Shown: in pieces, positions 30,102 through 39,140 of the stretch | Layout: every line of letters begins with the position of its first letter | How positions within the stretch are numbered: position 1 is the first letter of the stretch | DNA from: Luteibaculum oceani | GTDB taxonomy: Bacteria > Bacteroidota > Bacteroidia > Flavobacteriales_D > Luteibaculaceae | Direction: 5' to 3' | Assembly: GCF_007995015.1 (NCBI RefSeq) | Contig: NZ_VORB01000008.1 | Span: 1-64,000, forward strand | Length of the DNA: 64,000 nucleotides | Position numbers and translations under genes: made by a program | Notes under the pieces: model-generated | Told to the model about the DNA's origin: nothing | The model's input: only the letters and a program-made list of their open reading frames with translations | The model's database searches: none

Positions 30102-33100
30102 ATGAATAAAATTTTACCTGAAGCGAAATTCTTTTTTATTGGCCTGCTTTTATTTGTGGTGAACGGTGCTCTAGCGCAGTGGTCGTTTCAAGAAAACAAA
30201 GGACAGCACCCCGACCACGTTGCTTTTCATGCTAAAATACCCGGAGGAGATTTCTACGTTGAAAATCAAGCATTTACTTTCGATTTCCACTTAATAGATA
30301 GCGCTAAAGTGGATGGGGACCACGGTCATGCTCACATTCATGGGGATCCACCCAGTAGAAAATTTGCTTACAAAATTCTTTTTCAGAATGCAGATGGAAA
30401 TGATATCATCCCCTATTCTGCCCCTCTAGAAACCAGATTCAACTACCTGAAGGGAAATAATCCAGAAAACTGGGCATCCAATGTTAGGGCCTTTCCCGAA
30501 ATCGCATATAAAGACCTATATCCTGGAATAGATATCGTACTACGCGGACGAGACAATGAGTTGAAATACGACTTTGTTATTGCCCCAGGGGCGCACCCAG
30601 AAAGAATTAAAATGAAAATCGATGGGTTTGATGGATTAAAGATCATTGACAATAAAATCCACCTTAACCACCCCGAAATAAACATCGTAGAAAACATCCC
30701 TCTCTCCTATCAAATTATAGATGGAGATACAGTTCAGGTTAAGGTAAACTACACCCTTTCGAAAGAGGGTCTGGGCTTTGTGGTGGAACGCTACCTTCCA
30801 GAATACCCTTTGATCATCGATCCACAGCTAATCTTTTCTACGTTTTCCGGTTCCTTTTCGGACAATTTCGGATTCACCGCCACCTACGATAATGAAGGTT
30901 TTTTATATGGTGGAGGAAATGTGTACGGAACACAGTACCCAACTACCACAGGCGCCTACGATCTAACTTTTAATAATGGTGATTTCGACATGGCCATTAC
31001 AAAGTTTGATACCACTGGAACAAAACTTATATACAGCACCTACATAGGAGGAAATGACAACGAACAACCCCATAGTATAGTCGCCAATGAATTTGGAGAG
31101 TTATTCATTATGGGAACCTCTGGATCGGCAAACTATCCCACCACGGCTTCAGCATACAGCTCTGTATTTCGAGGGGGGCCAGCAACCAGAACGGCAACCG
31201 GGGTAAGTTATCCTTCGGGATTAGACATTGTAATTAGTAAACTTTCGGCCGACGGCTCACAGTTATTAGCTTCAACCTATCTCGGTGGAACTGAAAACGA
31301 TGGATTTAATGGACGGAGACAAAATTCAGGTACTGGAAGTAACCTTTTTCCTCTTACCTACAACTTCGCCGATGAATTTAGAGGTGAGATAGACATAAAT
31401 GCAGACGGAGAGGTTTACATTGCCTCCTGTACATTTAGCACCGATTTCCCTAAGGCAGGCACCCCATTACAGAGTAATTTTACAACGGGTACAGGTTCGG
31501 AGGGAATCATTTCCATTTTTAACGACGATTTAAGTGTTTTAAAGTACTCAACTTTCATAGGAGGAACGGGGTTTGACGCTTTACACTCCATTGCAATTAG
31601 AGAAAATGATGTGCTTTTTGCTGGGGGGAGTTCTAGTCCCACTTTCGCATTTCCTGCATCCGCTTTTACCTTTCAGCAAAATAATGGTGGAGGTAGAAGT
31701 GATGGTTTCTTCGGCTCCTTTGATCCCAATACTGGGACCCTAAATTTTATTTCCTTTATCGGGCGCGGTGAATATGATCAAACCTATTTTATTGAAACCG
31801 ATAAAGAAGATTTCATTTACCTTTTTGGACAAACCGAGGAAACAAGCAACTATTTTTCCACTGGAAACCCAGGTTATATAGACCCAGCTGGTGGATTATT
31901 TGTAACCAAGTTTAGTTCCGACGGAAAAAATCTCCTTTTAAGCTCCACCATTGGGCAAGGAGCTGGACAACCAAGAATTTCACCCACAGCATTTTTAATA
32001 GACAACTGCCAACGGATTTACATTTCTGGTTGGGGCTCGAGTATCGTTTCTGGTTCCTCAAAAGACACCCGATTTTTACCAGTCACTCCAGACGCCTTCG
32101 ACGGTGTTTCAGAAGATGGAGAAGACCAATATCTCGCCGTTTTCGCCCCCGATATGGCATCTATGGTTTATGCAACCTATTTAGGTGATCCAAATGCACA
32201 GGAACATGTTGATGGTGGAACAAGCCGTTTTGATAAAAAAGGAATCGTTTATCAGGCGGTTTGTGCAGGTTGTGGGGGAAGATCTGACTTCCCAACAACC
32301 CCAGATGCCCACAGTACAACCAACAACGGAAGAAGACCCAATGGCTCTGAAACAGGTTGTAACCTTGCCGTTTTTAAATTTGACTTGGAACCACCTTTGG
32401 TTACTGCAGATTTTAGTATTCCCAGTCCAGCTTGTCAACCCTCTGCCACCTTTACCTTTAGCAATTTATCTAGCCCTGCTAACGAGTATAAATGGGATTT
32501 TGGAGATGGAAATACCTCCACTGACAAAAATCCTACCCATACGTATGCAGAACCTGGCGAATACACAGTAACCCTTGTCGCCAACAAACCCGATGCTTGT
32601 AATATTTCGGATACCGTAAAAAAAACGTTCCCTTTTGTTTTTGGGGGGACATTTGAAATAAAAGATACTGCCATCTGTAAAGGAGCTTCCTTAGAAATTG
32701 GTCCCAATCTAAATGGACTAGAATTCAGTTCGTATAGCTGGGAGAATAACTCAGATATCGGCGACCCCAACGAGCTCAATCCTACCGTAACTCCAAGCAC
32801 CAATCAAACTTATGTTCTTAACGGAGTTATAGAAAGTTGCGACGTACGCTATGAATACAACGTAAGCGTTGAACAATTTGAGCCCAACTTAAGTAACGAC
32901 ACCACTATTTGCGGTGATAACCAATCCCTATTGCTGCAGGCAAATACCGGCAATGGAATTATCAATAGCATTGCCTGGAGTTTACTGCGAGATTTCCTGC
33001 CAGTATTGAGTAATGATTTTAATTACAACCATCCAGTTACTGGAGATGAATTATTATTTGCAAAATGGGAAAGTGACCTTTGTACTTACATCGACTCCAT

Positions 33101-36100
33101 CCAGATAGAAAACGTTAGCATCTCCTTACCAGAGGACACCGTTTATTGTGATGAAACCACCTTGACGTTGACCTTAGATTTTGATGCAAAGATTCAATCC
33201 TACAAGTGGTCCTCCAACAAAAACTTTACGGATCAATTAAACAGTAATAACCTGGATAGAGATATTGAGGTCGCGCCCAATGAAACCACCACTTACTTCT
33301 ACCGAGTAATAACCGAAGACTGTATTTTAACCGACAGTGTGGAGGTATCTCCTATTGCCTTTGCTCCATTGAACGACACCATCGTTTGTTTGGGGAATTT
33401 ATTAGAACTGGGATTTATGGTCCCCGACAATTTTGACTTCACTTGGGAAGATCACCCCGACATTGCGGATAACAAAGACCCAAACCCTCAAATATTCCCT
33501 ACACAAAACACAACTTATAGACTAACAATAGATGCTGGAAATGGATGTATTCTAGAACGCGAGTTAAATGTTACTGTTGAAGATTTAAGGTATGATCTAA
33601 CCCCTGACACGCTTATATGTGACCGAGAAAATGCATTGATTTTAGACGTTGTTGCCGTTTTAGCACAGGTAGAATTTACATGGAGCGACAAGAGAGATCT
33701 TTCCAACAAATTAAACACCGGAAATAATTCCAGCATTGCTGTTCAGCCCGATCAAGGAAAATACGTTTACTACATTGAATTAAAATCCACAGCTTGTCAG
33801 GCACTTGATAGTGTTACCGTATTTGTTCACGAACCGGTAATCCAGAATTTGGAAGATATCTGTCAGGACTCCGACTCCCTAGAATTAATTAGTGACGGGC
33901 TTGGTAGAATAGACAATTTTGAATGGAGCAAGGATAGAAACTTCGCGGTTTTAGAAAATGAAGATCCACAGGATTCCACCATCTTGGTTAAACCAGAAAT
34001 TGAAACCTGGTTCTATATCCGTACATCAACAGCTTATTGCCAATATGTTGACAGTGTATTGGTAAGGCCATTTAATTACACTTTAAGTCCGGACACCCTT
34101 TTATGTGAGCCCTCTGGAAACATCGTTTTAAGTGCATCGGGTTCCAGGCCCAATACTAAATACTTTTGGAGCGAAAACTTGAATTTCGATCCCGTTTTAA
34201 ATGGACAAGCGGAGGGATCCATCACGGTACCACCGTCCCCAGAAACCAAATATTATTACATAAATCTCAAAAATGGTATTTGTAGCGATACCGATAGTGT
34301 TGCCCTTGTAGTACATGAACCCATAGAACCCACCAACATTGTCAATTGCTACTTCAGAGATAGCCTAGAATTAATATCAGATGGTTTAGGCTTCATAAGT
34401 TCTTTTCAATGGAGTAGCGCCAGTAATTTTAGCGATACCCTAAACCAAACGGTGTTAGATTCCATTGTAAAAGTATCGCCAAGGACCAATACCACCTACT
34501 ACCTGAGAACTAAAACGGATTACTGCACCTACATCGATTCCGTTTTAGTGGAACCTTTTATCATAGAGGTTAGCCCCGACACACTGGTTTGTGACCTAAA
34601 CACACCAGTGACCTTTTCGGCGTCAGGAAATTTTGCGAACACCAATATATCATGGAGCGATAAAGAAGATTTTTCCAACATTCTTAATCCCGGTGGAAAT
34701 CCAGAAATAACAGTTATTTCTGGCGATCAAACGGATCCTTATTACGTTCGATTGCAAAGCAGAGGATGTGATGTAATAGACAGTTCACGAGTATTGATAC
34801 ACGACCCAATTGACGCGGATGAGCAGGTAATTTGTAACGAAATTGATTCTCTCGAACTCATCTCAAATGGTTACGGTAAAATTCAAAGCTTCCTCTTTAG
34901 TAAATTCAGAGATTTCTCCGACACACTAAATGATGGACCACTAGATTCTACTGCCATTGTAAACCCTCCAATTAGCTCCTGGTATTACATTAAAACCCAC
35001 TCGGAATTTTGTAGTTACATCGATAGTGTTTTTGTAAAGAGACTTATTCCTGCCCCCATAAAAGACACTTTGGTTTGCGATCCAAATCAGCCTATTATAC
35101 TTACCGCGGATGGTAATGGTGTCACCCTAAAGTTCACTTGGGATACCCTAAGAGATTTTAGCTCCAACCCTCCTCTCCTTCCCGACCCCGACGATTCGTC
35201 TATTACGGTTTTACCCGATGCGAGCACGCGCTACTATATTAAACTCGCAGCCATTAATTGCAACTATTTTGATAGTGTTGATGTATACCGGATTAATACG
35301 GGATTCGAACTAGATACCATACCCTATTGCCCAGAAGATGGGTTTCCAGTTACGGCGGTTAACGATGGATTGGGTAATGCCTTTACCTGGTCTACAAATA
35401 GAAATTTCACAGATACTTTAGCTACCGATTCAACGTTCCTAATCAGCGCCGATACTGCCGGTAAATACTATATAAGAATTGAAACCGATTATTGCGAAGT
35501 GATCGATAGTGTCTCGGTAAGCCCCTTTGTTCTATCGGAGTTAAAAGATAGCGTGTTGTGTGATGGGGCGAGCATTTTGTTAGGTTACGATCAGGTACCA
35601 TTTTCTGATTTGGTTTACAAATGGGATGACCACCCTGATATAACAGATCCAACCGAGAAAAATCCTTTGGTTACACCAACCTCTGGAACCCATACCTATT
35701 GGTTAACAGTAAGTAAACCTGGTTTAAATTGTGATGTAAGGGTTAGTCAAACCATTACGGTTTCCAGTTTATTAGACTCCATTTCTCCATCGCAAATTGT
35801 ATGCGACACCAGTTTAACCACAGTTCTTAATGGATACAGCTTAATATCCAACAATGAAATTTTTACTTGGAGTGACAAGTCTGATTTTAGTAATGTGCTA
35901 AATCAGAATAACGAATCCTTTATATCGGTTAAACCTACGCAAAGCACCACCTACTACTTTAAAATTGAAAATGCCGAGTGCAGTGCGGAAGACTCTGTAC
36001 GATTATTTATTATAAACCCCATAGAGGTTAGCGACACCCTACTTTGTAATAACATAGATAGTGTTGACCTTACAATAAATGGTTTTGGGTTAATAGAAGA

Positions 36101-38030
36101 ATTTCAATGGGCCTGGAATAGAAATTTTAATCCTCTGCTGAAAAGTTCATCCATTGATTCCAGCATTTCCATCCTACCCCAAAAAACTTCGTGGATATAC
36201 TTTAGAGGTTTAACCCCATTTTGTGAGGTTATCGACAGCTTAGAAATTAGAAAGTTCAATAATGCTTTAGTAGCCGACACCTTAGTTTGTGATACCAGTT
36301 TGCCTACCATATTAACCGCTACGGGAGATGGTCCTGGCACTATATTTACTTGGGACACCTTAGCAGATTTCTCGAGTAATCCCCCCCTACCCACTATAGG
36401 GAGTGGTGAAAGTATTAGTGTAAAGCCGAAAAAGACAACCAAATACTTTGTGCGGGTAAATACAAAGTACTGTACCTATGAAGATAGTACCACCGTGTTT
36501 GTGTTGGATAACCAACTCCCAGACGACACCCTGATAATTTGTCAGTTCGGCTCTCCATACACGCTTATTGCTAATACAGGTGGATTCGCTAACTCTGTTT
36601 ACTGGTCGGAGAATAGAAACTTTAACCCCATTTTAAAATCGGATTCTATTTTCTTGGTGACCCCGGATACCTTAACAACCTACTACATCCAAATAAATGC
36701 AAGAAGTTGTCAATTTATAGATTCAGTTTCTCTAAGTCCTTTCGAATTACCCAACCTTCCAGATTTCGACATTTGTCCCGGGGATCAAGTCACTTTGGGA
36801 CCTAAAGATCCAAGTTTATATATCCATAGTACCTATAGATGGAGACTTGATGCGCCCATAACCCCTGCGGATGAATTTAATCCCAATCCAGTTATTGCAC
36901 CAGACACCACAACGATTTACAAACTGTTTTATGCGCAAAAGAATTGTAACACCGAAATGTTACAAACAGTGCGAGTTGCATACGGTGGAAATATTTTAGC
37001 CTATCCCGATCCCTATGCTGTTTGCGATAGATCTCAGCCTATTAATTTAATTGCAAATGGGCATGGAAGTATAGACCGATGGGAATGGTCAGAAAATCCC
37101 AGCTTCACACCTCTTCTAAACAACAGTTTACAGGACTCCACCGTTGAATATTTCCTGAATAATACCAGTCAAACTCTTTATCTAAGGGCATCAAGCGATG
37201 CGGGTTGTGATTTCGAGGAAACGATAAATCTTGTAGACGTTGGGCCTGACCCGGCCATTACTGCAAAAAGTCCTTTCTGTCTTGGAGATACCTTAACACT
37301 AGAAGTAGATCCAAGTAGCTACAGCATAGCACCTCAAGAAATCAGGTGGTCGCCAAGTCAATATATTGTTGATTTTCCACCCGTTGGTGCATCTGTTTTA
37401 GCTAAACCCCTTGAATCGACAACCATTACGGCCGTATTTACGTTTAGCTCGGGATGTATTCGTCAGGTAAGTCAGAAGATTAATCCTGCACCTATTTATT
37501 CTTATCAGCCTAATATAAAGGTTGTAGATACCATTGTGTTTACATCCCTTCCATTTACGGTTATCAATACCAACCCAAGCGCCTTTAAAACGAAATGGGT
37601 CCCCACTGGATTAGATGGCGATCCTTTTACCATAGATCAGCGCTACATTGCCGATCGCGATTTCAAGTTTATCGTACTGGAAACAACAGATGGAGTTTGT
37701 ACCCGTAACGACACATTAGATTTAACTCATTACTACCGCGACTTAATTTGTGGACCACCCAATATATTCGTTCCAAACGCATTCTCACCCAATGGAGATG
37801 GCGAAAACGATAGATTTAGAGTGCGTGGTAGGTTCATAGAAAAAATGTTATTCCGCGTTTACGATCGGTGGGGCCAAATGGTCTTTGAAAGTAGAGACCA
37901 GAAAATTAGCTGGGATGGGACCTTTAGGGATGAACCCCTAAATCCAGCGGTTTACGTTTATTACCTAGAGGCCACCTGTACAGGAGGCATGAAATATTTT
38001 ACTAAAGGAAATGTTACCTTAATCCGCTAA
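30102..38030 (+). CDS. giant T9SS type-B surface protein with about 20 internal repeats
   Basis: This 2642-residue secreted protein starts at the ATG at 30102, which gives a standard signal peptide ending GALAQ. Order: an N-terminal domain of about 230 residues (FQENKGQHPDHVAFHAK); SBBP-type propeller repeats (about 250-760; FSTFSGSFSDNFG, YSTYIGGNDNEQP, ASTYLGGTENDG); one PKD domain (YKWDFGDGNTSTDKNPTHTY); about 20 cysteine-paired repeats of 80 residues; and a type-B gliding-motility C-terminal domain (PNAFSPNGDGENDRF ... YDRWGQMVFES). The next gene, starting in its stop codon, is a PorP/SprF protein. This matches SprB-SprF pairs, where the partner is needed for secretion. Adhesion is the likely role. 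Confidence 0.9.
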   Translation: MNKILPEAKFFFIGLLLFVVNGALAQWSFQENKGQHPDHVAFHAKIPGGDFYVENQAFTFDFHLIDSAKVDGDHGHAHIHGDPPSRKFAYKILFQNADGNDIIPYSAPLETRFNYLKGNNPENWASNVRAFPEIAYKDLYPGIDIVLRGRDNELKYDFVIAPGAHPERIKMKIDGFDGLKIIDNKIHLNHPEINIVENIPLSYQIIDGDTVQVKVNYTLSKEGLGFVVERYLPEYPLIIDPQLIFSTFSGSFSDNFGFTATYDNEGFLYGGGNVYGTQYPTTTGAYDLTFNNGDFDMAITKFDTTGTKLIYSTYIGGNDNEQPHSIVANEFGELFIMGTSGSANYPTTASAYSSVFRGGPATRTATGVSYPSGLDIVISKLSADGSQLLASTYLGGTENDGFNGRRQNSGTGSNLFPLTYNFADEFRGEIDINADGEVYIASCTFSTDFPKAGTPLQSNFTTGTGSEGIISIFNDDLSVLKYSTFIGGTGFDALHSIAIRENDVLFAGGSSSPTFAFPASAFTFQQNNGGGRSDGFFGSFDPNTGTLNFISFIGRGEYDQTYFIETDKEDFIYLFGQTEETSNYFSTGNPGYIDPAGGLFVTKFSSDGKNLLLSSTIGQGAGQPRISPTAFLIDNCQRIYISGWGSSIVSGSSKDTRFLPVTPDAFDGVSEDGEDQYLAVFAPDMASMVYATYLGDPNAQEHVDGGTSRFDKKGIVYQAVCAGCGGRSDFPTTPDAHSTTNNGRRPNGSETGCNLAVFKFDLEPPLVTADFSIPSPACQPSATFTFSNLSSPANEYKWDFGDGNTSTDKNPTHTYAEPGEYTVTLVANKPDACNISDTVKKTFPFVFGGTFEIKDTAICKGASLEIGPNLNGLEFSSYSWENNSDIGDPNELNPTVTPSTNQTYVLNGVIESCDVRYEYNVSVEQFEPNLSNDTTICGDNQSLLLQANTGNGIINSIAWSLLRDFLPVLSNDFNYNHPVTGDELLFAKWESDLCTYIDSIQIENVSISLPEDTVYCDETTLTLTLDFDAKIQSYKWSSNKNFTDQLNSNNLDRDIEVAPNETTTYFYRVITEDCILTDSVEVSPIAFAPLNDTIVCLGNLLELGFMVPDNFDFTWEDHPDIADNKDPNPQIFPTQNTTYRLTIDAGNGCILERELNVTVEDLRYDLTPDTLICDRENALILDVVAVLAQVEFTWSDKRDLSNKLNTGNNSSIAVQPDQGKYVYYIELKSTACQALDSVTVFVHEPVIQNLEDICQDSDSLELISDGLGRIDNFEWSKDRNFAVLENEDPQDSTILVKPEIETWFYIRTSTAYCQYVDSVLVRPFNYTLSPDTLLCEPSGNIVLSASGSRPNTKYFWSENLNFDPVLNGQAEGSITVPPSPETKYYYINLKNGICSDTDSVALVVHEPIEPTNIVNCYFRDSLELISDGLGFISSFQWSSASNFSDTLNQTVLDSIVKVSPRTNTTYYLRTKTDYCTYIDSVLVEPFIIEVSPDTLVCDLNTPVTFSASGNFANTNISWSDKEDFSNILNPGGNPEITVISGDQTDPYYVRLQSRGCDVIDSSRVLIHDPIDADEQVICNEIDSLELISNGYGKIQSFLFSKFRDFSDTLNDGPLDSTAIVNPPISSWYYIKTHSEFCSYIDSVFVKRLIPAPIKDTLVCDPNQPIILTADGNGVTLKFTWDTLRDFSSNPPLLPDPDDSSITVLPDASTRYYIKLAAINCNYFDSVDVYRINTGFELDTIPYCPEDGFPVTAVNDGLGNAFTWSTNRNFTDTLATDSTFLISADTAGKYYIRIETDYCEVIDSVSVSPFVLSELKDSVLCDGASILLGYDQVPFSDLVYKWDDHPDITDPTEKNPLVTPTSGTHTYWLTVSKPGLNCDVRVSQTITVSSLLDSISPSQIVCDTSLTTVLNGYSLISNNEIFTWSDKSDFSNVLNQNNESFISVKPTQSTTYYFKIENAECSAEDSVRLFIINPIEVSDTLLCNNIDSVDLTINGFGLIEEFQWAWNRNFNPLLKSSSIDSSISILPQKTSWIYFRGLTPFCEVIDSLEIRKFNNALVADTLVCDTSLPTILTATGDGPGTIFTWDTLADFSSNPPLPTIGSGESISVKPKKTTKYFVRVNTKYCTYEDSTTVFVLDNQLPDDTLIICQFGSPYTLIANTGGFANSVYWSENRNFNPILKSDSIFLVTPDTLTTYYIQINARSCQFIDSVSLSPFELPNLPDFDICPGDQVTLGPKDPSLYIHSTYRWRLDAPITPADEFNPNPVIAPDTTTIYKLFYAQKNCNTEMLQTVRVAYGGNILAYPDPYAVCDRSQPINLIANGHGSIDRWEWSENPSFTPLLNNSLQDSTVEYFLNNTSQTLYLRASSDAGCDFEETINLVDVGPDPAITAKSPFCLGDTLTLEVDPSSYSIAPQEIRWSPSQYIVDFPPVGASVLAKPLESTTITAVFTFSSGCIRQVSQKINPAPIYSYQPNIKVVDTIVFTSLPFTVINTNPSAFKTKWVPTGLDGDPFTIDQRYIADRDFKFIVLETTDGVCTRNDTLDLTHYYRDLICGPPNIFVPNAFSPNGDGENDRFRVRGRFIEKMLFRVYDRWGQMVFESRDQKISWDGTFRDEPLNPAVYVYYLEATCTGGMKYFTKGNVTLIR
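32660..37490 (+). repeat. coding array of about 20 repeats of 80 residues
   Basis: Each unit starts near a (S/T)PDTLxCD motif, has a central (F/Y)xWSxxRDFSxxLN motif and ends with a second cysteine before (I/E)DSV. Types alternate: a WSDKxDFS type and a DSLELISDGLG type form pairs. A WDDHPDI type and a WDTLxDFSSNPPL type recur at longer intervals. Units near 33400 and 35570 are alike, as are those near 35060 and 36260. The array therefore grew by duplicating blocks of several units. Confidence 0.8.
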
Positions 38031-39046
38031 TGAGAATAATCGGTTACATATTATCAACCGCTTTTATGTTGGCTAGCTTCGTTGGAGCTGGACAGGATTT
38101 ACATTTTTCTCATTTCGATAAAAACCCGCTTTACATAAATCCCGCAATGGCTGGGAAATTTAACGGTAAGTACAAGCTCATGAGCATTGCTCGAAACCAA
38201 TGGAACACCGTTACTGTACCCTACCGAAGCTTTGGAGCCATGGCAGAATTCTCTCAAATTGTGGACGGTTCTCCTATTGGATCGGCTTTTTCTCTCTACC
38301 GAGATGTGGCAGGAGACAGTAGGTTTACCACTACAAAATTAGATGTGGGTTTAAGTTATTCGGTAAGTGTAAACTACAACCGAACTAGCGTTGTTGCCTT
38401 TGGATTGCAGGCAGGTATGCATCACTACGGACTAGATTACAGTCAACTTAGTTGGGATAACCAATACGATAACGACAGTGGATTTAATCCTGGTTTACCC
38501 TCTAGGGAATCTACCGAGTTTCAAAGCATTTTTGCACCATCGGCTAGTGCTGGAGTAGCATTCATTAAACAAAGGGGGCGTTACACTTTTATAGGAGGAG
38601 TAGGAGCTTATAACCTGTTGCGCGGAAATCTTAGTTTTAGCAGAATTGGGGTTGAAGAGGTGAAACAAAACATCCGCCTTAATTACTATGGAAGTATGGA
38701 AATACTCTCAGGAAAATTCGTTTTCGTTCCTACCCTACTCCGCACTCAAAGCTCGGTGTTGCACGAAAGTATTGTTGGCTTTAAAACCAGATACCAACCC
38801 GATGCCTATCTACCCGAATTAAGTTTGGGAGTTATGTACCGTTGGAAAGACGCTTTTGTGTTAACCACTGGAGCTGCTTATGGACCTTGGGAAGCTGGAT
38901 TTAGTTTTGATATTAACACCAGCAATTTAGTTCGGGCTAGCAATGGCTACGGAGCTGTTGAATTTTTTATTTCCTACGTTGGACAGTCAACCAAAAGAGC
39001 TGTTAAACGTAAAAATAGATTCCAAGTCTGTCCAACCTATATTTAA
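38030..39046 (+). CDS. PorP/SprF-family outer-membrane protein
   Basis: This 338-residue beta-barrel protein of the type IX secretion family has a signal peptide ending VGAGQ. The hallmark opening follows: HFSHFDKNPLYINPAMAGKF and a conserved RNQW. SprF-type members help secrete and anchor a cognate type-B protein, almost certainly the giant protein upstream, whose stop codon this start overlaps. It ends about 95 bp before the PorE-like gene. Confidence 0.92.
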   Translation: MRIIGYILSTAFMLASFVGAGQDLHFSHFDKNPLYINPAMAGKFNGKYKLMSIARNQWNTVTVPYRSFGAMAEFSQIVDGSPIGSAFSLYRDVAGDSRFTTTKLDVGLSYSVSVNYNRTSVVAFGLQAGMHHYGLDYSQLSWDNQYDNDSGFNPGLPSRESTEFQSIFAPSASAGVAFIKQRGRYTFIGGVGAYNLLRGNLSFSRIGVEEVKQNIRLNYYGSMEILSGKFVFVPTLLRTQSSVLHESIVGFKTRYQPDAYLPELSLGVMYRWKDAFVLTTGAAYGPWEAGFSFDINTSNLVRASNGYGAVEFFISYVGQSTKRAVKRKNRFQVCPTYI

Positions 39047-39056
39047 TGACTCATTC

Positions 39057-39127
39057 TCGGTTGTATAAATTGCGTAATAGCACGGAAAAACTATTTTCGA
39101 ATAGTAATTTTAAATTGTTACAACCGA
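39057..39127. promoter_or_regulatory. nested inverted repeats before the PorE-like gene
   Basis: TCGGTTGTA at 39057-39065 and TACAACCGA at 39119-39127 are perfect inverted copies. Between them ACTATT-TTCG-AATAGT at 39090-39105 forms a 6-bp stem. The stretch fills most of the intergenic gap, so it is likely regulatory or an RNA structure in the leader. No standard promoter motif was found inside. Confidence 0.4.
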
Positions 39128-39140
39128 ACCCTAGCGTTTA

